Shown: positions 25,301 to 37,300 of the stretch, piece by piece
Layout: each line of letters starts with the position of its first letter
Numbering within the stretch: position 1 is the first letter of the stretch
Source of the DNA: Siphonodentalium dalli
Taxonomy: Eukaryota > Mollusca > Scaphopoda > Gadilida > Siphonodentaliidae
Length of the DNA: 64,000 bases
Assembly: GCA_032622095.1 (NCBI GenBank)
Contig: CP136069.1
Location: 204,770,690-204,834,689 of the forward strand
Direction of reading: 5' to 3'
Made by a program: the position numbers and the translations under genes
Notes under the pieces: generated by a model
The model's database searches: none
What the model was told of the DNA's origin: nothing
What the model saw: the letters and a program-made list of their open reading frames with translations, nothing else

Positions 25301-28300
25301 CAGATATTTAGTACCATGGGAATATTGAGGTCCGTCAGACTTTTTTAGCTCAAGTTTGAGCTATTGCCGTGGGTTGGCATCCGTCCATCAGTCCATCTGT
25401 CAATTAACAATGCCTCCAGCAGCCATTTTGGATTTCACATTTGAATCTTGGGGCACACCCTGTAGTCCGCATTTATTGGAGAAATGTTTTGAAAATTTAC
25501 AAGCTTGTTTAGGATCACCGAGATGGGAGCTGTCAAATGTTAGCGATTTTTAGGGAATTAATTTCTCGGGATATGACATAATCTGTCATATTTCCACAAA
25601 AACATTGATTTATTTTGGCAGATATAACATCCCAAATACATAGAAATCATGTCTGCAACATTAAAATACATAGACATCACGTCTGCAACATTAAAATACA
25701 TAGAAATCATGTCTGCATTAAAATATGATTTAGAGTAACTGATTGTATTGCTGATTTCCTTGATATTTTATTTCCTTGTACTGACATTTTTTGGCCTGAG
25801 AATGTGAGACCATTATGCAATTTGAACTATTCACAACTTGGGTTATTTTTCTTGACCAAGAGGTATCACAGAACATAGACACATCTTTACATAGGCTTAT
25901 TATGTTTCTGTTTAGACATATGAAAAAAAAAAGAAAAAAAATCATCAGCACTAAATTATGACATGGTTTCGGACATGGGTCAGTTGGGTTAGAAGAATCA
26001 CGCACAATTTTATTTAGACCTTATCAATAAAAGTACATGCTAACATGTTCAACTCTCATACTCACCACATTAGTAATGGTCATAGACATTTTGTTTCCAA
26101 GTCTGCAAATAGTGTCAGTCATTTGCAGAATGAGGTCCCCAGAATGTGAATTTAGTGATGCTATCCCTCAAACTGGGCTAGCTTCGCCAGGGTGTGAATT
26201 TGGTGATGCTAGCCTGCCTTGCGGGATAATATCACTAAATTCACACTCTGGGGACTTCATGACAGACACACTATTTGCAGGCTTGGACCTACTCCGATAG
26301 TGAAATAACTCCTGAATGTTTTATATGTAACCCACAGGGAGCCTCCCACAGATGGAAACATACACTACACAGCGTCGTCTGCTCCAGTCTGTGTGGGGTT
26401 CTCGATGGGTTAAACACTCTATTTGTTCCTTTCTTCCACAGAGGATTCTTTTGAAGCTGGATCTAGTGCTAGTGATGATAGTGCCAGCAGTGGTGTCGAT
26501 GAAGACGATATATCGGATCCCGACCCGGTGTCTGAAATCGATTCTCCAATTAAAAAGGTAAGGAAGTGTCAGTAGTGGCGTCGATGATGATATATCAGAT
26601 CCCGACCCGGTGTCTGAAATCGATTCTCCAATTAAAAAGGTAAGGAAGTGTCAGTAGTGGCGTCGATGATGATATATCAGATCCCGACCCGGTGTCTGAA
26701 ATCGATTCTCCAATTAAAAAGGTAAGGAAGTGTGAGCAGTGGCGTCGATGATGATATATCAGATCCCGACCCGGTGTCTGAAATCGATTCTCCCATTAAA
26801 AAGGTAAGGAAGTGTGAGCAGTGGCGTCGATGACGATATATCAGATCCCGACCCGGTGTCTGAAATCGATTCTCCCATTAAAAAGGTAAGGAAGTGTGAG
26901 CAGTGGCGTCAATGAAGACGATATATCAGATCCCGACCCGGTGTCTGAAATCGATTCTCCCATTAAAAAGGTAAGGAAGTGTGAGCAGTGGCGTCGATGA
27001 AGACGATATATCGGATCCCGACCCGGTGTCTGAAATCGATTCTCCCATTAAAAAGGTAAGGAAGTGTGAGCAGTGGCGTCGATGAAGACGATATATCGGA
27101 TCCCTACCCGGTGTCTGAAATCGATTCTCCCATTAAAAAGGTAAGGAAGTGTGAGCAGTGGCGTCGATGATGATATATCAGATCCCGACCCGGAGTCTGA
27201 AATCGATTCTCCAATTAAAAAGGTAAGGAAGTGTCAGTAGTGGGCTAGTGGCGTCGATGAAGAAGATATATGAAATAGATTCTCCCATCAAAAAGGTAAG
27301 GAAGTGTGAGCAGTGGCGTCGATGAAGACAATATATCAGATCCCGACCCGGTGTCTGAAATAGATTCTCCCATTAAAAAGGTAAGGAAGTGTGAGCAGTG
27401 GCGTCGATGAAGACGATATATCAGATCCCGACCCGGTGTCTGAAATCGATTCTCCAATTAAAATGGTAAGGAAGTGTCAGCAGTGGCGTCGATGAAGAAG
27501 ATATATTGGATCCCGACACGGAGTCTGAAATCGATTCGCCCATTAAAAAGGTAAGGAAGTGTGAGCAGTGGCGTCAATGAAGAAGATATATGAAATTGAT
27601 TCACCCATTAAAAAGGTAAGGAAGTGTCAGCAGTGGCATCGATGACGATATATCAGATCCCGACCTGAGTCTGAAATCGATTCTCCCATTAAAAAGGTAA
27701 GGAAGTGTCAGCAGTGGCATCGATGACGATATATCAGATCCCGACCTGAGTCTGAAATAGATTCTCCAATTAAAATGGTAAGGAAGTGTCAGCAGTGGCG
27801 TCGATGACGATATATCAGATCCCGACCCGGAGTCTGAAATCGATTCTCCCATTAAAAAGGTAAGGAAGTGTGAGCAGTGGCGTCGATAACGATATATCAG
27901 ATCCCGCACCCGGAGTCTGAAATCGATTCACCCATTAAAAAGGTAAAAAAAGATCTGGCCCAGAGACCATACTAGAAAATACAAATTCGGAATTATTATT
28001 GGAGAGAAATTGATGGTTATATGGGAGAAGTCATAAATGTCATATAAAATGTTTTCATTGTATATATATAGAGGATATCTGCACTTTTTGGTTGGATATG
28101 GGAATTATCTCATGAGTAATGACAAAAAAAAAATGAATTTCCACAAGTGGCTTTGCCACGAGTGGAAATTTATTTGTTTCCGCCAAGGAGAAGCCCTTCA
28201 ACTGAACTATATGGATTATTATCCTCGGCCTTGTGTTATCAGGAGGGTTAAAATTTATTGTCCGTTTATTTGCCTACTCCGGTCAATCAGCGACTCCGGT

Positions 28301-31300
28301 CAATCAGCGCTCGGATTAGCCCACGCATGAATGAGTCCCATGCAAATCCCGCACTCTTAACAATTCATCTAGCCAGTTTTATTTCTCTCCTTGGACCTAT
28401 CAGACGTGGTTTTAACTAAAGGAAGTATTTCTCTATTGCGAGTTTATCAACTCAATATTTATTGTTGATAACAAACTTGCAATTTATCTGTTGCTTACCC
28501 GGTCGTTTAATATTTTTAAGTTCGCGCAGAAACTCTTCGTTTCGTAGTATGCGCAACGCTATTTATAAAAATTCCGTGTTTTATCGACACATTTTATCTC
28601 GAAAATTTTGGGATTGGAATCGACAAAATCACGTTGAGAACTTCGCCATTGATGGCCATTTTGACAATGACTACAGACGCACATCGTTTACTTGTAGCAA
28701 ACCTATATTGCATTATTGTGCAACATATACGGTGGCATGAATCGTCCGATTTCTGAGTCCACGTGGTACGGTATGCGAAGTCTCCTAATTTCGTGCTAAC
28801 TATATTTCATGAAGCCGGCTTCTCGCTACGTTCATTTCATCTACACTACCTAATCGTATATGCAACAGCTCTGTTAGTGCGCAGAATGTTGGCCAGGACA
28901 GAAATGTCTCCTTTGGCGATAATTTACATGTATTAATAAACAAGATAGACTTGTAATCCAATGAAATTTCTTTTGCCTCAACTAATTGTAAGTTGAAGTT
29001 GAGCGACTGGAACTTAACCGACATTTGGTAAATGATTATCACAGAACATCATTGTACATATACAACATGTCGTTATAATTAATTGTGCTTACCGATTAAT
29101 ATTTGCAAATCTTAGCTAGCCCGAATGTATTACTATTAACATGAGGGCTCATATTTGGATACTTGGAACGTCGCAAACGTTACATCGACTTCAAGATATT
29201 TATTTGAAATTCTGACTCTGTTCTTGCGATTCCATTTCCTTTCCCTCATTGTATTATCGGAACAATCGTTAGAAACAATGAGATTATGTTTGTTATAACA
29301 TATAGTATTATATGGCCTGTGTTCAAATAATGCTGTGTCTCTTGAATAGTCTCTTTCTTTACATGCCTGTCCAGTATTACTGACAGTGTCCGCTTGCTAC
29401 GCATCGTGCAACTGGTTTGATTGGGGACTAGGATTATCTGACACAAGATTGGGCACCAAGGATTTTCATTTCAAGTTCCAGGGCTCCAAATACATTTAAT
29501 TTTATGAGAATCAAATGCTGAATCATGTCAGTCATAAGGCACTGAAAATTGTAAAGTTTTGTGAGAATCATTACGGGAATCGATTCGGTGATTCTCGTCG
29601 AATCTTGAAGCCTGAGTTCCCATTGTCGAATGGCGATCTCCATCAATTCATATCGGTACTCTGTCGTTATTTCGGCGACAATTGTGTCTGTTTCTTTGCA
29701 ATCACTCAATGCATTTTGTGGAATGGGCTTCCCTGTTCCATGACTGTACAGATATGCAAGTGCAGTAGCCTGAACCTTCAGCTATAGTTTGCTTAAATAT
29801 CCAAGGATACTTCCGTCCATGGTCAGATCTCTTTGGAGTAATTTTGGATGAGAGCCTTTGGCTGGCCTACTTGTGGCAAGTCACCATATCCGTGTGACCT
29901 AGCATGGTCGCAGTGTTGAAATGATTCATTGGCTAGCCAGTGTCTCAATAAATTTTCAGTCAATCAATGTTTATACTTTTGATGATTTTGATGTTTGACA
30001 TTTCCATGTGTTCACTGTACCAAATAGACAACATCTGAACTGTTATCCTCAGACATTAGTGTTTGTCGATACATTCAAATTACGAATTTCAATGATACAA
30101 AATGGTGAGTTTAAAAACATGTATGGCCAGCCATAATTGTTCCATACTAGTACAAGGGTATCAGTGCCTCAAAGGCTCAATGACATACGAACTGACTACC
30201 TGTATATCAATATGACGTAAATTTTCACTGATACCGACATACTTCTGCGCTTTCAATCCGTGAATAGTCAAGGTGAACTACTATGCATTTATATTGTCAT
30301 GTGCCCCCGATGCACTGCCAATAGCCTTTCCAACAGAGTCCATCACTTGGCTCTCTACCTTCTATTTCCACATATAGAAAAGATCAAATGTCAAATAGCC
30401 TTCACTCACGTATAAAGCACAGTTACATGAAATGCATTTATATTGCGCAGGGCCGCTGCCACTATAATTTCCATCAGAGACCAACACATGGCTCTTTTCC
30501 TTCTATTGCCTCATATCCAATTGATTATCGGGCAAATAACAGAAAGGACAGCATTTGTATTGTCACACATATTAAGTGCAGTTACATAAATAGCGTTTAT
30601 ATTTAAATTGCGCACGACCACTGCAGGCCTGCGTATTGGAGGCGAACGATGGTTTGGTTTACCTGGAGGTTGTGAAATCTAGGTCGCGTCAAAGTGTATG
30701 TGGCTCTCGTGATACTGAATATAACAGTTTGTGTAACCTATGGGTACCTAAGCACAACCCGACAAATACGTTACGGCTTACGCTTCATTTTGCATTCTGC
30801 AGGCCTGCCAGTGCCAATTTCAAAAGAGTCCAAAACATGGCTCTTCTCCTTCTATTACTACATATCCATATGATTATCTGGTGAATAGAAAACCTAAATG
30901 AATAACACAAATGAAAGCATTTGTATCATCACACATATAAAGCGCCGTTCCGCAAGAAGCCTTTATATTGTGCATGACCACTGCCCAGTACCAGTGACTG
31001 GCGGGGTGCTACCATCGTTGATTTGGAAAACAAATCTTAACGGGCGAATGCCACAGCTCCTGAGCCTTAGGGTGAGGAAGACTCATCATGTGCCACTAAC
31101 GGCGCACCAGCCAACCAGACTTCAGTTCTTCCCAGATGTAAACGCAGCTCGAGCTCTCATTTGCTCTCGCAATTCAGAAGACGGATGTACTTGCGCCTGT
31201 ATAATCATCAGTTGTGTTTTTCTCAAATTCAATGTCATTGTGGGATAGACCTCAAAACATGCATGTTCCAGGGCACTTTCACCTTCCCATAATTTAACTG

Positions 31301-34300
31301 CGATGGGAACGGTTTTAAATATACCTTCCAATAGTTTAATATTGAATCCGTAAGTGTATAAAACGTTCTCCTCACCGTAAGCAAGGACACCGCTATGTTC
31401 TTGCACAGGAGAAATCGGATCTCATCGTCCTCTTCGCCGAGAAAAGACAGTATCTTACCTGCGGTTTAATTTCTAGCAGGTAAGATCACGTGGCCATAGT
31501 AAATAACGGAATTTACCTTATTAACCTTGTTTTGCAATAACTAACAAATGCTGCAAGCCCCGTCTTCTGCAGACCGTGGGAGGCAGGGTACCGTCCTCCG
31601 GAGATTCGGGCAACCAGGACACAAGCACCCGCGCCTTTGGCGACTGTTCTGGGTGGGGAAGCCTCGTTGTCCCGTGCCGCACAAAGCGCACCAGCCAACT
31701 GGCCTTCTGACGCTTCCCCACGGCGCCGTGACCCACTCCATTACGAGGGTCGGTCTTGTCCCCCTGGAAACGTCATCCCAAGTGATACGTCCAGGCCTGC
31801 TCCTCTGCCGTCAGGGGATCCTAGTGGTATGTCATCAACATTTATGTCAGGACCACCTGCATTTGGGAGATTCGGTGGGGGGCTTTCCCTGGTCAAATGG
31901 ATCCTTTCAATTTCCCTTTTTTCCGCCATTCTGGCCTTGGGGTGGGAAATAACACCTTAAAATCTAACTGCGAGCGCAATTGTTCCTCGTTCGAGCCATT
32001 CCCAGTGTGGGCTTCCCTCTAGTACCTTACCTCAACCTGATGCAGGCTGTTCTGTTGCTGGCGTCGATCCTGACATGCTTTCTAGTTTCTGTAATTCTCC
32101 TGGCGTCTGATGGCTTTGACGACGATGAGCAAGGATCTCGGGCCGACTGTGGTTCCCACTGGCGGTCAAGGATTCTGTCGTTCCTCGGGAACTCGCTTTG
32201 CGTACGGAAACGACACGGGTCGATCTCTTGTAAAAACTTCATCACAGGATATGTGTCAAATCTTGTTACAATGAATTACACAAACTTTGCACAACTGTAC
32301 CAGTCCTCGGGCTGTACCAGTTCGCGCCCCCTGGTCCTGCATCAGCAGACCGTGGCAGGCAGAGTGCCGTTCTCTGAGATTCGGGCAACCAATCCTCCGG
32401 GACAATAGCACCCGAGCCTTTGGAGGCTGTTCTGTGTGAGGAAGACTCGCTGTCGCGTACCGTCAATAGCGCTTTCTATTTGGGAAGATATAAATAGTAA
32501 ATACAGACATCACTCTCATCGCAGGAAACGAGAAAAAAGCAACAGAAGAAGAAGTCTCTACTGCTCGGTTTCTAGTAGTAGCTGGCACGTATGGTATGGC
32601 ACTGCCTGGGATGTTTATTCCAAAAGACAAGGGGGGGGGGGGGGTACAAGCTTGAGCAATGCTGGAATCTGAATTTATGAGCTCTTTCACATAACATATC
32701 AAAGCTGATTCATGACTAAATCACATTTACATGAAATCTGTTTGGAAGAGTACATTCCCGTCAAACTGGAATATTAAATTTATTGCTCGTTGCCTCCTCC
32801 TGGGCTTGCATTCTAATCCATATAGTTCAGTTGAAGGGCTTCTCCTTGGCGGAAAAATATAATTTTTAAAATTAAAATTAGTTTTTCCTCAAGGGAAGCC
32901 CGAAACTGAACTATCATAGATCCCTCCCATGGCGGTGCCATTCCCAACCCCGCGACTCGCAAATCTTATTATTAAAAGTCGGAAATAAAATTGGCTAGAT
33001 GAATTGTTAAGAGTGCGGGATTTGCACGGGACTCATTCATGCGTGGGCTAATCCGAGCGCTGATTGACCGGAGTCGCTGATTGACTGGAGTAGGCAAATA
33101 AACGGACAGTAAATTTTAACCCTCCTGATAACACAAGGCCGAGGATAATAATCCATATAGTTCAGTTTCGGGCTTCCCTTGAGGAAAAACTAATTTTAAT
33201 TTTAAAAATTATATTTTTGTCATCACGAATGAGATATTAAATTACCATGTCCAACCAAAAAAGTGTAGATGTTCTGTTTATTATATACTCGACTCAGTTG
33301 GACCATGACTCAACTAGAAAGAAGAGTAAAGAGAGCAAATTTGTAAACACAAGCACAACCATGGTAATGAGCTTGTGCATATTAAAATAGTTCCATTTTT
33401 CAAACAGATTGGTTGAGGGATAAGTGTGTTAACATCATAGTATGTTTAACAAAATAATTGAATCGATCATATATCACAATTATTTCAAACTGAACACTCA
33501 GGGACTTTTAGCTTAGTCTTCCATCAAGTAACCTAATCACTGTTAGTTATAGCGCGGATGAATACGAGTGAGATATCGATATCTTACTAGACGGATAACG
33601 GTTTGTATCTGTTGCAAAAATACTACTATTTCATAGCTTAGCATATAATAGATATATATATTTCATGCCCTGGTTTTGTAGGTTTCGATTAAGAGGAAGA
33701 AGCCTGGATTGAATGGTTAGTCAGTGAGACGGCTGTTCCTCAATGAATCTGCGGTATCGTCCCTGTCAATAATGCCATATAAAATGTTTTCATTCTATAT
33801 ATATATATTTCATGCCCTTGTTTTGTAGGTTTCGATTAAGAGGAAGAAGCCTGGGGCCAATGGGAAGTCAGTGAGACGGCCGATCTTCAATGAGTCCATC
33901 GTATCGTCTCCGTCGGGTTCACCGTCTGTCAGCAATTCAACCAAGAGCAAACTCTCCTCATTTGCTGCTTTGGATTCGGTATGTATATAGACACAACACA
34001 ACGCACATCTTAATTGGGAACTTTTTATCAAATGAGTTGTCGATGGTGCAAGGATATTTAAGAAAAAATATTGTGACATCAACCATCGGTTGAACTGGCC
34101 CTTATACACAAGAGGAGCTGTCATCTTAAAGTTCTGTCTTCCGGTGTAAATAAATTTATAATGCAGATCGGCGACTGATCAGCACTATTTAGTTGTTGCT
34201 TTTTTCACAGGGTTGATTGATTGACTTATTGATTGGGGTTTAATGTCGCTTTCAACAACCAAGTCCAAATCACTAATCTAACAGTGATTTCAATGGCTGA

Positions 34301-37300
34301 TAAACTCTTAGACCATGTGCGGCAAACCACCAACCATCGCACCAGCGTAACTGGAAACTCCACCAGATAACGATTTTTAGTTACAAAGTCCGCAATGGAA
34401 ACCTTTGAATTTGAACCCTCATTGCCAGTGCTGGAGGGCGAAACAGCTTGGAGTCATACCCCTAACTGACTGAGCCATGGACGCCCCTTTCACAGGGTTG
34501 ATAAAATTAGTAGGGGCGGAAGTCTGGACTAGGTGGGTTACTGGAAATATCACTATTTTTTTTAGGCCTAACCAAATATTTTTATATTAGCTCCTTCTGT
34601 AAATTGATGTTATGTTTGATTACTTGGCTTCATTAGGTCGAAAGCACTCCAGCTTCTGTAAATTGATGTAATGTTTTATTACTTTGTATCATTAGGTTGA
34701 TATATATTGATTATTGATGTAATGTTTTAAATATTACTTTGTATCATTAGGTTGAAAGCACCCCAGCTTCTGAGAATGATGGATCACATTTCCCACATTT
34801 AAAATTAGAATTCCTCCATCCAGAAAATATCAAGTGAGTATAATTGAGGTTATTTATGTTACTATGTGTTCCCATTATATATACTATCAGTATACTGGTA
34901 TTTATACCCCCCACCCCCCCCCCCCCCCCCCCTAACGAAGTTAGGGGGGTATACTGGAGTCAACTCGTCCGTCCGTCGTCCATTCGTCCGTCCGTGGACA
35001 CAAATTTGTCCGGAGTTTTTCTGTCGTTTTTGTTATCAATTTCCGTGAAACTTGGCACAGACATCAACCACCATGGGAACCTGTGCACCTGCGATTATGA
35101 CGTCTGTCGGACTTTTTTGGTGGAGTTATATCCCCCCTTTTTCGACTTATAATTTTTTTCGCAACATGTATAATTTTGTCTGAGCTTTTATTCCTACATT
35201 TTTAGCTCAATTTGTTTTTAACTTGGCACAGATATTTAGTACTATGGGAACCTGTGCACTTGCGATTATGACATCTGTCCGACGTTTTTTGGTGGAGTTA
35301 TCCCCCTTTTTCGACTTAGAATTTTGTTTGCAACATACCTAATTTTGTCTGAGCTTTTATTCCTACATTTTTAGGTCCATGTTTTTTAATCTTGGCACTG
35401 ATATTTAGTACCATGGGAACCTGTGCACCTGCGATTATGATGTCTGTCAGACCTTTTTTATGTGGAGTTTTCCACTTTTTCGACTTAGAACATTTTTGCA
35501 ACATGCATAATTTTGTCCGAGCTTTTATTCCTACATTTTTCTGTCAATATGTTTAAGATTAGAGTTAGGGTTGTGCACCTGCAATGGGAACTGTTATTTT
35601 ATTATTTTAACTAAATGTTTACTGACATGTGAAACATCTGATTATTTTAAAAACACGGGGGGTATCCTTATTCCCATTGGGACAGTCACACCTCTAGTTT
35701 CGTCAGTCGACGTTTATTTGTTTTTCTTCTGATGATAATTCAGTTTGGTTTGTAGTTTTTATAAAACGGGACATATTATGTTATTGGTCCATCTGTCCAC
35801 CCGTCTGTTCGCTTTTGGTTTCCTGAATTTATATAGTCTCAACTGATTGGAATGTGATATTAGGGACCTGCGAACGGTTCGATATTCGGCTTGATTCGAA
35901 CCTCCGAAATGTGTACCTAGTTTTCCCATAGTTTAAAACGACATAGACGTAGTAAACTCACAGTAGACTTATAAAATTTAAATTAGGAAGTAACTTGCGA
36001 TGATTGTAACAAGTTCACAAAATCCGCATGTGAACTTTGACAATGTGTCGATTACGATGTGGATATTATATGATTGCATGCTCAGCTCTTCTGAATTGCA
36101 TATGCCATTTGCATGGTCACGATGTGTTATTTAATACAACGTAAACTTGTTTTAACCCTTTGAGTGCCAGGGGCCGATCTCATCGGCCCTAAACCTACAA
36201 AATAAATCTGTTAAAGAATATAAGAATAAATTATTAAAATTGTAAAAAATTGTAAAAAAAAATAAAAAAAATAATTGTTAGGCCAATGCATTCTCTTATA
36301 TATGCGAGGCGACCTATGGTCGACTCGCATATATAAGAGAATGCATTGGCACAGGGTATATGGGTCGATACAAAAATCGACCTGGCACTCAAAGGGTTAA
36401 ATGATTATATGTGAAGGAGGAGGTGGGCGGATTATCAGCTTATGCATGTCGATGTTCACTTTCTAGTAGCAACAGATGCAAGTCTCAAATAATACATCGA
36501 TATGTGTAGGCATATACCGGTCTATAAAACATAAAACTATGGTTATCCTCCATTTATAATAAATTTAGCGATCACAGTCGCATGCTGGTGGCTGCTGCGC
36601 ATTATCCTACGATCGAGCATTCCAAAATAAATACTGACAGATTGAATAAAACACAGATAACCGATTAGTGGCTCAAAAAGCATTTTATCAAAAGGATACA
36701 ATTCGTGAAATTGATTTATTTGATTCATGTTTATTTTACGGTATCATGATTCGAGATTTGGCTCGATTCGAAACCACATCCCTGATTCGGTTCGAAATTT
36801 GATTCAATCTAAAATGAATGAATCGCAGGTCCCTATGTGATATATAAGTGTACTAACCTAAAATACAGGTCAAGTCTGTGGCCCTATGTTGGAATTTGCC
36901 ACGCCCTAGAAATGCTCTTGTCATATGGAAGGATTTCAGAGGGTGGAGTGTGAAGCCGACTGACCTGGTAATATGGTGTCTATCATTTGCAGAATGAGGT
37001 CATCAGAGGGCTAGTGTCACCAAATTTGCCCTCTGGGAACCTCATTCTGCTTAGGCTTCAACTGAGACTGAAGAGGCGGCGTTCAGAGGTCACTGCAAAA
37101 CCAGGGACATAAACCTGATTGGAAGTGTGATCAATGTGGTTATGTTTAAAAAATAATTCTCCATCTTCCCTCAAGAGACACCTCAGAGTGCAGCATCATA
37201 CTACGTAGGAGGTCATCAGGTCTGCAAATAGCATATCTGCCAATTGTAGAATGAGGTCCCCAGAGGGTGAGTTTAGTAATGCTAGCCCTCTGTGTGGGAT

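Larger units (their letters stand above)
28066..33285. mobile_element. ~5.2-kb element with ~320-bp inverted ends, type unknown
   Basis: The left arm (28066-28395) and right arm (about 32985-33285) are inverted copies. Outer ends share GCACTTTTTGGTTGGATATG and TAATGAC; inner parts share ATTATCCTCGGCCTTGTGTT, CGGTCAATCAGCG and TTAACAATTCATCTAGCCA. The right arm holds a further inverted pair (about 32870-32930 against 33155-33215, with AGTTTTTCCTCAAGGGAAGC). The interior has no recognised transposase; it holds degenerate repeats at 30290-31000 and a GC-rich pair at 31550-31740 and 32330-32470. It lies in MSH6 intron 5 just after the exon-5 array. It could be a non-autonomous foldback or large-TIR element. 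Confidence 0.65.

Noticed and set aside
27245-27909. Minus-strand repeat protein with SGSDISSS peptides
   Set aside because: It is the antisense of the exon-5 donor array; the frame follows the repeat and has no independent support.
31513-32466. Several overlapping frames in the GC-rich block
   Set aside because: They are open in many frames because of base composition, contain internal repeats and match no family I know.
34407-34477. tRNA gene
   Set aside because: A and B boxes are present but no cloverleaf or acceptor stem; the target duplication and tail show a SINE.
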